From Atrichornis clamosus (Eukaryota > Chordata > Aves > Passeriformes > Menuridae): a stretch of 64,000 nucleotides of DNA. How positions within the stretch are numbered: position 1 is the first letter of the stretch; the number at the start of each line of letters is the position of its first letter. The DNA is taken from the NCBI GenBank assembly GCA_013400975.1, contig WBMZ01014181.1, positions 220,582 to 284,581 on the forward strand. The letters are read 5' to 3'. Of the stretch, positions 10,375-22,129 are shown piece by piece. The notes beneath the pieces were generated by a model. It was not told the DNA's origin, searched no databases, and was given only the letters and a program-made list of their open reading frames with translations. A program made the translations under genes and the position numbers.

Positions 10375-12029
10375 CTGTCCAGAAAGTGGCAAGTAGGAGG
10401 AGAAAAGGAGAATTAACAGATCAATATAATACCCTCAAGAGAGATATATAGAAGGTGAGGAGAGTAAATGGCTGGGAAAAAAGGATAGCTCTTCCACAGC
10501 TCTCAGCAATACTCCCTTGGAACATGCACATTTATCTGTTGAAAAAACTATTTTGACATCAAACCAATGATGTGTTTCATAACTGGTCTTAAGTCCATAG
10601 AGGACACTATATTTAAGGAATTTCACTGGCCAAAGACTTTCTCAGCCTCACCATTCATCCTTTCTTTTTAACTTTGAAATGATCCTGTATTCAGTACAGC
10701 TGGCTTGATATCTCCAGACCCCTCAGTATGTCATTCCTAGTTCTAGTTCCTCAGCATCTTCTCCTCTGAAGAGTTACTTATGCACAAGAAGAGTTGTTCT
10801 CATTTCATGTTCCAAAAAAAATGTGTATGTATCTGTTGCCATGGCAGTGGTGTGGGTTCCAACCAACCATTTTAGCCACACTAACTTTAAAATGGTCACC
10901 AAGTTTAAAACTCTTTGGTTTCCTCCCAGGAAACACAGACCCAGGGCAGTCAGCTCAATAATGAGTGCTGGAACACGCTTGCTCTTGTGGGCTTGCGGGT
11001 GACCACCAGGCAGCCATGACTGGTCCCCTCCATGGGCTGCAGGGCTGACCCAGTTTCTCCTTGGAGCTGTCATGGCAACCTTCACGGTTATGTTCGTAGC
11101 TTTGCATGGTGAAACCTTCATTTCTGGCTACAGCAAAGCAAGAACTAAACACCAGTGGCAGTGTGAGTGGGAGAGCAGCTCAGCTCTTCGGCCCAGGTCC
11201 TGATTCTGAGCAAAGCCCATGTCATGTGGCACCAAAGAAGCTGGACACAGAAGAAAAAGCAAGCTGTCACTTACTCTTTCGCATTCTGATGCTGCTTTAT
11301 TCTTCATCAGGAAGCATATTCAGGCTGGCTTGATAAAGAAATGAGGCACATGCAACCATTTCATGTGCGTGCACCATGATTCAGACCCTGCCCCTCCTTG
11401 CAGTCCTCCCTGAACTCAAAGTCATTGCCCATGCAGACCTAACTCAACAGAGAGTTAGTACCCTCAGATCCATGAAATCCATGGGAAAAGTCCAACCAGG
11501 GGAGACTGAGCGTGACTCCACACAGAGGAAGGCAACAGCAGGAGCTCAGTCGGAATTGGAGAGCCTGCACGAGCACGGCACAGGTTGAGGGGCACCTGCC
11601 TGGGCTGCTTCCAGGACCTCTGGTTGTGCATTTACCCATTCCCAGCCGTTCATTACCCAGAGAGAGAGCTGCCCACAGCAACAAAGAAATGTCAGCACTT
11701 AACACTAAAAACCTTGTCAGCGAAAGGGAAGAGAAAAATGTTCTGAACCATGGGGCAGACACCCAAAAATCACTCCTGTGTGGTGGGGAGAAGGGATAAA
11801 GAGAAAAGTGGAAAAAACAAAAAAAAGAGGAAAATGCCTGGGAGGTTTGATTTATAAAGGGAAATGAGCTGTAAGATAATGTGCTTGGACTGGCCATGCT
11901 GAGGCGGGTGCGAGAAAAGTGGGTGACAGCCAGCAAGCACCAGAAAGAGCCCAGGCAGTGGAGAGGGAAAAGCACAGCCTGCTCAGAGGGAGTGAGACAC
12001 ACAGAAAGTGCATGCTAAGTAGGAGTGCC

Positions 12030-12230
12030 AGGATGACATTTGAAAAGGGGAAAATTTCGGCTGAGTGTCAGGAAAAGCTTCCTGACAGTGAGATGCATGC
12101 ACTGGAGCTATCCCGTGGGAGAAGCCCTGGAAGCCTCATCACTTGGCTTGCAAGGACTGGGCTGGAGGAAAGCTGCAAGTCCTGGAAAAGCCTTATCCAG
12201 AGCTCACAGAAAGTCAAGAGAAAGGCTTGC
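12030..12230 (+). mobile_element. Degraded CR1 LINE 3' fragment
   Basis: The segment reading ATTTCGGCTGAGTGTCAGG, then AAAGCTTCCTGACAGTGAG, GAAGCCCTGGAAGCCTCATC and GACTGGGCTGGA follows the order of the CR1 3' region (a 'rewritten recovery' part normally reading like GGATATCAGGAA...TTCTTCACTG...CCTGGAAGTGTTCAAG). Divergence is high and the terminal tail repeat is lost, so this is an old copy. The boundaries are approximate. Confidence 0.55.
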
Positions 12231-15200
12231 ATTAATTACAGGAGGCCTGGCTCAGAGATGAATTCCACAGCCAGGAAGACTCTTCGGAAAGACGGGAACT
12301 CCCAGTAGGTGACTGGGAGGCAGCAGGTCCCAGGCACAAGCATCGGTTTCCCCATGGGAGCTGAGAAACAAATGGATGAGCATGGTGGGGAAACAGATGG
12401 GAAAATTAAAAATCGCTTCTCCTTTAAGGCAACATTATCTCTCAGCAAAGATTTGCTCTGCTCTGGCCAAGGCACAGGCAGTCAGGGCTCAGGCTTCTGT
12501 TAGTCTGGGCCCCTGGGAAGGCCAGCTGCCAAAAAAGAGGGAAATTTTGCTTTAGTCAGGGGGTAGGGCATGGATGTATCGGGAGGGAAATGAGGGAGAG
12601 AGTGAAGAAGCTTGCACAGGAGAGCGAGGGAGAGGGGGGGACACACGTATGCACTGTGTCTCTGGAGGTGTAGCAAGGCAAAAAGCCCAGCAGGACACCT
12701 TGGGACTGGGGGGAGGAGGCAATGGCTGCAGGCAGAAGCCAAGGCAGAGAAACTCCAGGAACTATGCCTTTCCCTCCTCTCAAGAAGCAGCCTTGTCCAA
12801 AGAAATCCGTGTTGAAAACAGCCAGGACGCTGACTCCGTTCCCAGAGCTCCCTGAGCCACCAGCTCACCCTGTCTCAGGAGGAGCAGGCGATTTCCCCTG
12901 CGGGGAGGCAAATGAAGTAACATCTCTTGCAGGGACTATCCCTGTGCCCCATCCCTGGGCACGCTGCTGGGCCGGCTGTGCCCAGCCCAGGAAGGTGGAG
13001 CCTCTCCATCGTGGCGCATGGAAAGCTACAGCACACAGCTCCAGAGCTGTAACCCAAGCTCACAGGTACCCTGATGTGAGTTGAGCATCTTCCCACCAAT
13101 TCCACTGCCCTTACTGGGCGCTGACATCACAGTGCCACTTCCACAGCATGAATCTGAATTTGAAACCCTGATCCCTTGTGAGATCCTTCTATCCCCAAGG
13201 AAGCGTCTCTGTGCCAAAGGTAGCCACACATTCATGCAGGAGATAGCCAAGCATGGGCAGTTAAACTAATAACTGGGCTGTGTGCTGGGAGTGTCCATTG
13301 CTTGTGCCATCCATTTCCCATCCCAGCTTTTACTGCTGTGTTCCTTTATTTGGATACACTGCCTTCTCCATTTAAACAGCAAACCCAGCAGGGCAGGAAA
13401 TGACAGCCCATGCTCTTGCCAAGCCAGCAGAAATGGAGCTAAAGTGGAAAGCCTATTTTAAGAGTAAAGTACAATATAAAGAGGTTGCATTTATTTCCAG
13501 ACCAGACATTACAAACTCAGGGAATTCAGAGTTAAAGTTATGCTTAAAATAAATTCAAACTTGTTGAAGTGTGGCAGTGTGCTACCAAGGCATACAAATA
13601 GCCTTAATTCTGCCCTGCAGTGACACACAGCCGTATGACTGTGATTAAAATGTTTTAGTACTTGTGCTCCTAAACTAGATTACCTTGGTAAATACAATTT
13701 TTTTCCGTATTCCCTCTCTTTTCTCCTCCCCCAACAACCCTGTGCCCTAGATATTGCCACTAGCACAGATTTCATTGCCTACCAAAAAAAAAGAAAGATA
13801 TATATCACAGGTCCTTCACATCTGTAATAGGAGCCCCAGGCTAAGTGTTGTCTTGGAAATACCCTGCCTCCCACCGTCAGATCCACAGCCACCCCTGCCC
13901 AAGGCTCTGGAGAGCGCAACTGAAGTGTTCACCAAGCAATCATTTAGTCCTGCTGAGGAGAAGGAAAGGGCTTTCCTCACACCTCTGATACCACTCTAAT
14001 CTACACTCATGCACTTATTTTACAAGTCCATTAAAACCTTGGGTTTAAAGTGTAGAGAAAATAAAAGAGAGACAAAGAAACATCATCTGGATAAACAATT
14101 ATGGCTTTTTGTCAAGGATTCAGGAGCTAATCGAGTCCAGATCTGTTCCATATATACATTTACATGTGAAATTGTACTTACTGAGCTAGAAAAAGCCAGA
14201 TTAGCATCAAGAGTCAGCTCTTCCCTCAGCTACATAGTGCAAACTCTGTGGAGTGAATGGGGACTCCCAGGATGTAAGAAAAGGCAACGTTTTGCCCCAA
14301 ATACTTGAGGGCCTTTTGGCTGAGATGCACATGGAAGTGGCTGCTCTGCACTGCAGGCCAGTTTGAAATGATTCTCCAGAAGTTATATTTACTTAAGAGT
14401 GTGGGTGGCCTGAATTGTCACGATGTGTTTAAATATTTGGCACTAAATCACAGCTGTCCACTTATTTGCACTTTTGCTGCTGGGCAGCAGGAACACCCCT
14501 GGAATTAGTCAGCATCAGACACATTAATGAGCTAACAGATATCTTTTGGTTTACAGTTTGGACTTCTTTTGTTACATAAATACACACCTCCTCTCCACCT
14601 GTTCCCCAGAATAGCGTATCTTCTCAAACATGTTGACTTTCCAAGCTTTATTTATTTGGTCTTTATTAATGAGCTTGCAAAGTTTTGTTCCACATGGAAA
14701 AGCACCTTGTCCCTAGCAGCCTTTCTGCGCAATCCTGAAGAGACTCAGGAGTGTGAGGGGAAACAGTCCAACCTCAGAAAAGTTCCTCTTCACAAGCCAA
14801 AGGCCATCCTCTGCAAGCATGCATGCAAAGATCTCAAGTAAATATGGAACCAATAACAACCACGAGCAAAGACCTTTGCATACAGAGAATATTTACGAAG
14901 TCCATGTTACAATTCACATCGTCTGGAGGAAAATTCTTGCACCTTTTGCTGGGCAGAAAGTAAATAATTTTTGCACAAAAGGAAAGAAAATCTCATTATC
15001 TGGGTTAACACTCCCACTTCTCCATTGCCAGAAACCCTTTATAAATCACAGATATAGCATAGGTCATGATTTAATAACTTGCCAACAAACTGTATCCCAT
15101 ACAAGAGGACTTAAGGATTGGTATATCTTCTTTGCAACTTGTATGCCTAATGGATGCTAATTGCAAATGATAATCATTTTCATTAAACAAATCTACAGAG

Positions 15201-15519
15201 TTTTTACCAGGGTAATGCTCTAGCATGGAATCAGTGGGAGCCAGTGGGAGGTTTTTGTGTGTGCGAATAAAATAGTTTTTCATAAAAAATTGCTTATTTG
15301 CTGACACTGGAGTTTCTTGTGGGAATACATCACTTGTATAATTAAATTTTCATCTGGAAGATTTTTCAGGTCAAAAATGGAATTTCTGGTCAGAATTGTA
15401 GCGGGGAGGAACACACAGGAAGCCAGGCTCTCAGCTGAGCACAGCCAAACCTCTTCCATCCCAAGCACTTGGCTTAACTACGGAGCCAGCAGCCTGTCTG
15501 CCATATGGCTACTCCTTAC

Positions 15520-15581
15520 CTGGTCTTGATCATTTTTGGCCATACTTCTCCAGAACCATTTCCTGGTTTTCCCTTCAGCCC
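15520..15581 (-). other. Candidate 62-bp exon-like block (- strand), unconfirmed
   Basis: On the - strand an acceptor-like TTTGCACTTTCTGCTCCTG, then GGAG, precedes GGGCTGAAGGG. The block ends GACCAG followed by GTAAGG (strong donor). Frame 0 (G-L-K-G-K-P-G-N-G-S) and the frame after two phase bases (A-E-G-K-T-R-K-W-F-W) are both open. Frame 0 would be compatible with the end of the 18302-18396 block. The product is unrecognised. Confidence 0.18.
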
Positions 15582-16271
15582 CTCCCAGGAGCAGAAAGTG
15601 CAAAGCCATAGACTGAAGGCATCTGCTCACTTTGCAATTGTATTTTCTGGGAAGCATCTCCAAATGGGTGCTTGCCCCCGGCTGGAGGAGCACAAAGGAG
15701 TAACCCCACTGCCAGCAGCCACTCTCACCCATGCAACGGGATCTGGGAGAGGATGTCTCTGGCCATATCTGCCTTCCCTTCCGTGTGCAGGAATACGCCA
15801 TATCAACAGAAACCACCTTTGGTAAGGGCACAAATGCGCCTCCCTCCCCGGGAGGCTGCACGGCGTTATCTGCAGCAGTGGAAGGAAGCAGGAGAGCCGA
15901 GCTGCTGGCAAGCCTTCCTACCCTCACAGCCGGATTCACCAGCACAGCCCGGCTGCTCCTCGCCACCACAGTGACCACACACCAGAGCTGCAAACCTGGT
16001 TTAACCGGCCGGTTTGTGACGCTCTTGTGTCCACAGAGAGGTACCAAATAGCTGGAAGGGGCTGGTGAGCCCCTCCACGAGTTCCTCGGCATTGCACACC
16101 TCAGCCAGGCTGCTGCAGCAGAGGTGGAGACCAAGCTGTCACCAGCCGCAGTGCACAGCCTCGTCCTCTGTTCACCCTCAGGAGGGCAAGTCAGAAGTGG
16201 TTCAGCTCAACCACCACAGTCAAATGAGTCTGAAACACTGTCAGGAGAGATTAAGGTCACATGTGAGAATA

Positions 16272-16308
16272 TGTGTGTGTGTGTGTGTGTGTGTGCGTGT
16301 GCGTGTGG
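16272..16308. repeat. GT microsatellite
   Basis: Uninterrupted GT from 16272 to about 16295, then GCGTGTGCGTGTGG. It is probably length-polymorphic. Confidence 0.95.
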
Positions 16309-17560
16309 TTTCACAACACCTCCCTCTCCCCACTGCCAGCCACACCAGTTTCCTCAAAGAAAAGCAGAACAGTAGAGCACAGACCCAAAGTTATGCCGTG
16401 ATGCATTAAAGCCTTGTTTTCCCACTGCTTAAAGAAGTGGCCCAGCCCCCTCAAATGTTCCCAGCATATTTGAATTGTGAGTCAGAGACCACAATGGAGA
16501 TACTTGCCTAGCTTGACAAAGTTTAAGTATCTCCTGCCAAACAGCAATCACCAATTTTTTGCTCTGTCACTCATGAGTCCTGTTCCTGCCGCTCTAACCA
16601 CACAAAACACACTGCCTCATTGTGGAAGCCAGGATTACCGTTTGGATGCCTACCTGTAGCATCTCCAACTTTTCACAGTGCCTTTTGTGAGGAGTGCTAC
16701 TAACAGATCAGATGGAAGCTTGCAGGTATTGAAAGCTCATGTCTCTGTACCCACTGTGGAAGTAATAGAGAATGGAAAGAATAGCAATACTGAAAAGCGA
16801 GGCCAGGAAACACTTCATCTTTGCAGGCAGGGTCTAGAATTTAAAAGAAATAATAATTCAAGACAAGATTTCCACAGACTGCTCTGGCACCTCACTTAGC
16901 AAAACAGCCTTAGGAGCTGATCTGTGATGGACCATCATACCCTTCATTGGGTTGCCACCACTGGGGAAAACCTTGGCAAAAGGGAGCAGCCAGGAGCAGA
17001 AAGCACCAACCATGTCTTTGGCCATAGCTAAAGCCACTGCTTGTCATGAGTTAGCATCCGGAGTGGCAAAATAAGTTTTTATTCTTTCTAGTTCAGTGGC
17101 AAAAGGTCTGCAGCACTGAGCAGAGCTCCATTTTCTTCTTCCTCCCCACCACTACCTGTCATCCAAACAGTTCATACAGCCCTGCTGGGGGCAAAAAGAT
17201 TATTATTTTATGTAGATCACGCTCATTTCCTATTTGTTAATTTTCCTACACAATCACGAGTGATAGAAACACTTCTTCTTAATTAGCTTCCCCCTCCACC
17301 CCTTTTCCTTCCATCAAAAGCCACAATTCTCACACAAGCCTATCACTCTGGCAGAGAGGCACGAGGGCTTCAAGGAAATCCCCCAGTGTCACAGTGCAAG
17401 GCTGGACCTGCAGTGAGGAGAGCTGGCAGCCCTGCAAAACACCTCTGCATGCCAGCTGTTGCTCCAGTGGTGGAGACACATTAGAAGGAATTCAAGGACC
17501 AGCAGCTGAGAAAAAAAGTCAGACACAACCAAACCCTCCAACGTGATATGAGGTCAAATT

Positions 17561-17592
17561 TGTGTGTGTGCGTGTGTGTGCATATGTGTGCA
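17561..17592. repeat. Interrupted GT microsatellite
   Basis: TG repeats interrupted by CG and CATA (TGTGTGTGTGCGTGTGTGTG, then CATATGTGTGCA). Confidence 0.9.
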
Positions 17593-18301
17593 TTTGATTT
17601 ATTTTTCTTTTTTCTCTTCCACCACAACTAGACTTAATATTTCTTCAGAGGATTCATGCTTGTACTTGTACCAAGAAATCATTCCCATTATCTTCTCTAT
17701 CGCCTGGGCTGCAGTGCAGGGAGAAGCCTGCTGTTATCCATCCCTGCTGTCTGGGGTTTGGGACAGCTGGGCTGCAAGGCTGGAGAGATGGGGGAGTTTC
17801 CGGGCTCTGAGGTGCACAAGCAGGAGAGAGATCATTTTGTGCACTGCTAATCTGTCTCTGCAGGAGTGCTGGTTTTCGCCTCTGTAGCACCTGCCATGGG
17901 GCGCTTGGGGGTGGGACACAGGAGCAGGAAGAAAAATAACTTCAAGCAAGATTTATTCCCTTCCTTATTAGTTAATGCTTGCCAAAAAAAATGATGCAGA
18001 GGCAGGGGGTTGAATAGGTCTGAGTGGACTTCACATAACTGAAGCAAACATTACACTTTGACATCTCTCTCCTTTCAGGAAGAGGGAATCTTTGACTGAA
18101 GTTGTGTCCAAAGCCCTAGGCAGAAACCCAGGAGTTCTAGGATGTTCTTCCCAGCTCTGCCTCAGGCTTGAAATTTCAGGACCATGGTGTTTTGCTGACA
18201 AACCCGAGCCATGTTAAAGATAAAACACCAGTGATGGTTTCAAACTTCCCATCCCCCCTGAGCACAGCACGCGTTGCGCTGAGCTGCGCAAGTGTACTGA
18301 C

Positions 18302-18396
18302 CTCTCCCAGCTTGGTCCTGGTGACAGGGTGATACACGGCCCAGACCTGCACTCCCTGAACACCCCACAGGCTCTCATCTAGCACGGAGCCAGGCA
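18302..18396 (-). other. Candidate 95-bp exon, last block of a phase-matched - strand chain
   Basis: On the - strand, CTTCTTTTTCTTTCTTGCTC, then CCTCTTATGCACCTCCAG, is an excellent acceptor. The block runs TGCCTGGCTCC to GGGAGAG, followed by GTCAGT. After two phase bases the frame is open for 31 codons (P-G-S-V-L-D-E-S-L-W-G-V-Q-G-V-Q-V-W-A) and ends on a codon boundary. The upstream block (18854-18988) ends with one base, so the two join in frame (G+TG = Val) over a 457-bp intron. I do not recognise the peptide. Its high Trp and Val content is also what chance translation of this DNA gives. Confidence 0.25.
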
Positions 18397-18853
18397 CTGG
18401 AGGTGCATAAGAGGGAGCAAGAAAGAAAAAGAAGCTGTTGCACCGTGCAGTAAATACAGATCTTAATATGGATCTCATCCGAGCCAAAAGAAAAACCCTG
18501 TTGTACAGCCACAGTAGGTCGGACCAGCTAGTGCAGGAGGATACAGTGCATTTTTAGAGCACACTATTCTGGACAACAAGCTTTGGAAAGTGTTTCTGCA
18601 GGCTGAGCCAACCTCACAGTGCTGGGCCCAAAAATATTTAACACATGCTCTTCTCAAAAAAGGCATTTTAAAGAAGTCTGGACTGCAATCTGAATGCGAG
18701 CAGCTTCTTTCAGCTCTCCATCCTCAGAGGCAGTGCAAGCATACCAGGCAATCAGGCAAAGGGGCATAAGCTGACCCTGGTGAAGTCTCAGCCCTCAGTT
18801 TGCACCTTAAGCCAAAAATAAAGAATATGGCTGCAAACCCATTTCATACTCAC

Positions 18854-18988
18854 CTGCTAAGTTTTTATGCTGTTTGTCAGAGCAGTGGCTGCCACCAGTG
18901 CCCACCATAGTGCTCTCCCTGGTCTCGTGCCACCACCAAGCCATCAGCTGGGCTGTGAGAGTGTCAGCTGCTGCTTGCATTACAAAAT
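18854..18988 (-). other. Candidate 135-bp exon of the - strand chain
   Basis: On the - strand the acceptor GGTTTCAAGTTCCATCTC, then TTCCAG, precedes ATTTTGTAATG. The block ends TTAGCAG with donor GTGAGTATG, close to consensus. The frame is open throughout: two phase bases, then F-V-M-Q-A-A-A-D-T-L-T-A-Q-L-M-A, ending with one base. Both joins (to 20441-20510 upstream and 18302-18396 downstream) keep the frame. Against coding, the peptide has three Trp in a row and no recognisable domain. Confidence 0.27.
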
Positions 18989-19179
18989 CTGGAAGAGATG
19001 GAACTTGAAACCAGAGAAGCTGCAAACAAGGGCTAGCAGCCTGCTGCAACAGAGCAGGACAGGCTGCTCACCAGAAATACCTCCAGCACTTAGGAGAGGA
19101 CAGATTTTCCGTGCTGGGCACTCAAAAAACCTACATGAGCACATGAATTTGCACAACGTGCAATGAACCACTGGCTTTG

Positions 19180-19530
19180 CTCTTTTGACAAGGGCATGTA
19201 GTGATGGGACAAGGGGTAATGCCTTTAAACCGAAAGTAGGTTTAGATTAGATACTAGGAAGAAATTCTGTACCGTGAGCATGGTGAGACATTGGAAGTGG
19301 TTGTCCAGAAAAGTTGTGGATGCCCCATTCCTGGAAGTGTTCAAGGCCAGGTTGGGCAGGGCTTTGAGTAACCTGGTCTAGTGTTAGGTGGAAACCAGTA
19401 ACCTGGTCTAGTGGAAGGTGTCCCTGCCAATGGCAGAGGGGTTGGAACTCCATGATCTTTAAGGTCCCTTCCAACCCAAACCATTCTGCGATTCTACGAT
19501 GACACGTGAGACTATGAGACTATGAGAGCA
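19180..19530 (+). mobile_element. CR1 LINE, 5'-truncated 3' end
   Basis: The order is that of the avian CR1 3' end: GATGGGACAAGGGGTAATGC, TTTAGATTAGATACTAGGAA, GAAATTCTGTACCGTGAG, CCTGGAAGTGTTCAAGGCC, GGTTGGGCAGGGCTTTGAG, GGTCCCTTCCAACCCAAACC, ATTCTGCGATTCTACGATG, with a decayed tail of GAGACTATGA repeats. It covers only the last 350 bp of the element, as is usual for CR1 insertions truncated during target-primed reverse transcription. It carries an internal duplication of about 30 bp around GTAACCTGGTCTAGTG (19368 and 19399). No coding part of ORF2 remains. Confidence 0.95.
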
Positions 19531-20440
19531 CTGGCTCCTCAGATCTGACATTCAGACCTGAGGACTTCAGAGGCCTAAAACAGGGGGTGCACCTCTCTCC
19601 TGTCCCTGCTAACTCACAGCAGTTGCAAGGGAGGCAGCAGCACACATCCCTGCTCCAACTCACTGCTGGAATCAGCAGCAATCCACCAGGCTGTTACGCC
19701 CTTACAAGAGGGCTTGGCAGAGCAGCCTCCCCAGCCAAGGAAAGGTTTGTATCAGGGGCTAAAGATCAAACTGCATCTATCTCTGAACACACCTTTGTTA
19801 GTTTTGGCTGCACCCTTTCAGGTATCACCTGCCTCCCCAGGCAAACACGTTCCTATCCCGGGCGCCACAGGCCTGCTGCGCTCCTCCGAGGGCTGTGTCT
19901 GCCTGCCAGGTATCTGTGCACCTACTGCGTCCACACCAGCAGCCAGGGAGGGAGAGCCCCAGCACCAAGGTGGCTGCAGCAAGCGTTTTGCAGGGAGTGG
20001 AGGAAGGAACTGGAAGCAAGTTCATGGTCAGGCTGCTGCTTGGCTTTGCTGGAAACAGGAGTGGAAAGCTGGCACGGGCATCCAGCCACCCCAACAAACA
20101 TTGCATTCATATGCAGGGCTGCAGAGCTAACGATCTGTCAGTTGTTCATCTGGAGAACAGGTTTCACCAGCCTGGATTAAACGATTAGGTTGCCGCAGCC
20201 ATGTGCTTCTTGCTGCTCTTGGAGATAAAGGAAGTAAGGCACAAGGAGCCTTACAGGAGAGAGGTCTGACCCTGCAACCCAGCTCCAAGCACCTTCATGC
20301 TTGGGGAAGGTTCAGACCAGCACGGAGCACGAGGGATGAGGAGCAAGTGCATTTAAAAGGCAACATTTTGGTGCTGATGCTGAAATCACAAAGGCAAGAA
20401 AACACCTCATTCAATCGAGAACAGAAGGTGCACACTTTAC

Positions 20441-20510
20441 CTCCAATTACTGCCTCCAGATGTGCAGACCGGCTGTATTTCTGAGCCTTCTGCTCCTCGT
20501 TGCCACAAAG
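20441..20510 (-). other. Candidate 70-bp exon of the - strand chain
   Basis: On the - strand the acceptor TAGACCTCCAACTCACTC, then TGCCTGCAG, is strong. The block runs CTTTGTGGCA to ATTGGAG, with donor GTAAAG. Frame 0 is open for 23 codons (L-C-G-N-E-E-Q-K-A-Q-K-Y-S-R-S) and leaves one base, which joins the two phase bases of 18854-18988 to give Asp. The alternative frame (A-L-W-Q-R) meets a stop in the next block. The product is unrecognised. Confidence 0.25.
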
Positions 20511-20575
20511 CTGCAGGCAGAGTGAGTTGGAGGTCTAACAGCACACGTGCAGCTCCACCAGAGCCTGCGTCCTGC

Positions 20576-20667
20576 CTGCACAAAACCTCCGTTGAGTGAC
20601 TCCCTTAGGATGTAATTGCAGTCGACTTCATTCCAGGCCATGAGCATATGTCTGGCTATGGACATTA
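20576..20667 (-). other. Candidate 92-bp exon of the - strand chain
   Basis: On the - strand an ideal pyrimidine tract (TTTCTTTTTCCTTGTGTG, then CTTGCAG) precedes TAATGTCCATAG. The only open frame starts after two phase bases: M-S-I-A-R-H-M-L-M-A-W-N-E-V-D-C-N-Y. The 3' side is weak. To stay in frame with 20441-20510 it needs a GC donor (CAG followed by GCAGG) and an intron of only 65 bp. A GT donor 11 bp earlier (GGAG followed by GTTTTG) breaks the frame. This is the weakest link of the chain. Confidence 0.2.
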
Positions 20668-22018
20668 CTGCAAGCACACAAGGAAAAAGAAAAAGGAACA
20701 TAATGGAGAAAGTGCGAAACAACACTGGTAATCCAAGCCCGGTTAGGATTATGGGTGTTTCCCTCCATAGAAAAAGGTTCCTTCGCTACCTTTGGCAGCC
20801 TGGCCAGCTTCCCTGCATTAGTCTTTTGCAAGGCAGAAAAGAAAGGCTGACACCAGCTTAGCAGACTCAAACCCAAAATATTGCACCAAACCCACGGGTG
20901 CCAGCAGCACCCCCTGAGTCCCTCTGGAGCCCATGTGGGTGAAAAGCACATGCCCAAAGAGCTAACACAGCAATTTTAGGATTCTCACAGATTTCAGGGG
21001 GCCTTGAACCCTTGCACCAGGGAGCCAAGGGCATCTTTTTCCACTCCGTGGCCCTTGATGGATTGTCAGAGTTCACCCCATGTCCCCATCTCTCAGGGGC
21101 GGATGTGTCTGGGGTGGGGGCAGTGAAAGGTGCAGGGATGCAGTCACAGCACAGTGTGGGCAGCAGGAGCTAGAGCCACCACCCTCTGCCCCCACCATGT
21201 TTCACAAGATGAACAGTAGCAGCAGCACTACTGCTTTTATATTTGCCTTTTTTTTCCCTCAGAAAGAGCAGGAGCTGTTGCAAACTGCTCTGGGGGGAAC
21301 TCCCTCCCTCCCTGCGGCAAGCACCCAGCACCAACCTCCCAGCACAAACAGTTGCAGGCTGGCAAATCCCTGAACCATCCAAACTGAGGTGGTTTTATCA
21401 ACAGGAAGTGTCAGACAGGCCTAAGCAACACTGAGCTGCCTTCCCCACATCGAGTGGCCATGAAAACACATACGATTTGTCCAGCTGGGATGGCTCCCAG
21501 TCAGGCATTTATGTTTATGGCTCATGGATGGGTTTTTAAAAATACATCCCAGTGCATGCACGGATGTACTCCAAGATACACTTATATCCACAAGCACATG
21601 ACCTAGGAGGTGGGTTAGAGCTGCAGTGACTCAGCCTCCTGGTTACAGGACCAAAATTAGCAACCACTCATAAATGTCTTATGTCTTAGATGGGGCTAGA
21701 TGGCACTGTAAGTTAGTTAATGTCCTTTTGCCTCGGGAGATTTCACTTTGGTATTATGATCAGTGGAAAACCAGGAAAACTGGTGCTCCCTAGGGTATAT
21801 TTTCCAGAGGTGGGCTAGTAATTCACACCAAGAGCCTGATTCAACACATTTTCTAGGTACCTAGTTAGGAGTTCTGTCCAATAATTTAGTCATTCTCTGG
21901 AATTTACTTTTTAAAAAAAAAAATTAATTCTTGGCTTGACAGCACTTAAACATATGTTTTCTCCCAATACTTGGCCTACATTTCCCCTTCTTTAATTTAT
22001 CCCATTTCTCCTCATTAA

Positions 22019-22037
22019 CCCCTGCCCCCCCACCCCC
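22019..22037 (-). other. C-run cluster, G-quadruplex motif on - strand
   Basis: CCCC-TG-CCCCCCC-A-CCCCC. The seven-C run can be split to give four runs of three or more with short loops, so the - strand fits the usual G-quadruplex pattern. It lies 100 bp left of a GC-richer patch. Confidence 0.6.
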
Positions 22038-22129
22038 GTTGTTCCCATGCTGGATCCCTCTACCTCTCCCAGGAGTACAGTGATGAAATGATATTCGCCT
22101 CCCAGACCTCCTGGCACATCACCCCTTCT

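Larger units (their letters stand above)
9466..12029. other. Unassigned DNA
   Basis: No gene is recognised. The interval holds a GT-rich microsatellite (9949-9980) and a small splice-flanked block on the - strand (10322-10374), listed separately. The - strand open frame at 11439-12002 (187 codons) is Ser/Phe/Leu-rich, complementary to purine-rich DNA, and looks non-coding. Confidence 0.55.
12231..18301. other. Unassigned DNA
   Basis: No recognisable gene. The - strand frame at 15478-16134 (218 codons, the longest in the window) lies in a GC-rich patch (15.8-16.05 kb). It is Ser/Arg/Leu/Ala-rich without domain-like patterning, and one such frame is unremarkable in 64 kb. The interval contains two GT microsatellites and a small splice-flanked - strand block (15520-15581), listed separately. 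Confidence 0.5.

Noticed and set aside
15478..16134. Longest open frame in the window (218 codons, - strand).
   Set aside because: GC-rich region, no domain, Ser/Arg/Leu-rich translation, and a frame of this length is expected by chance in 64 kb.
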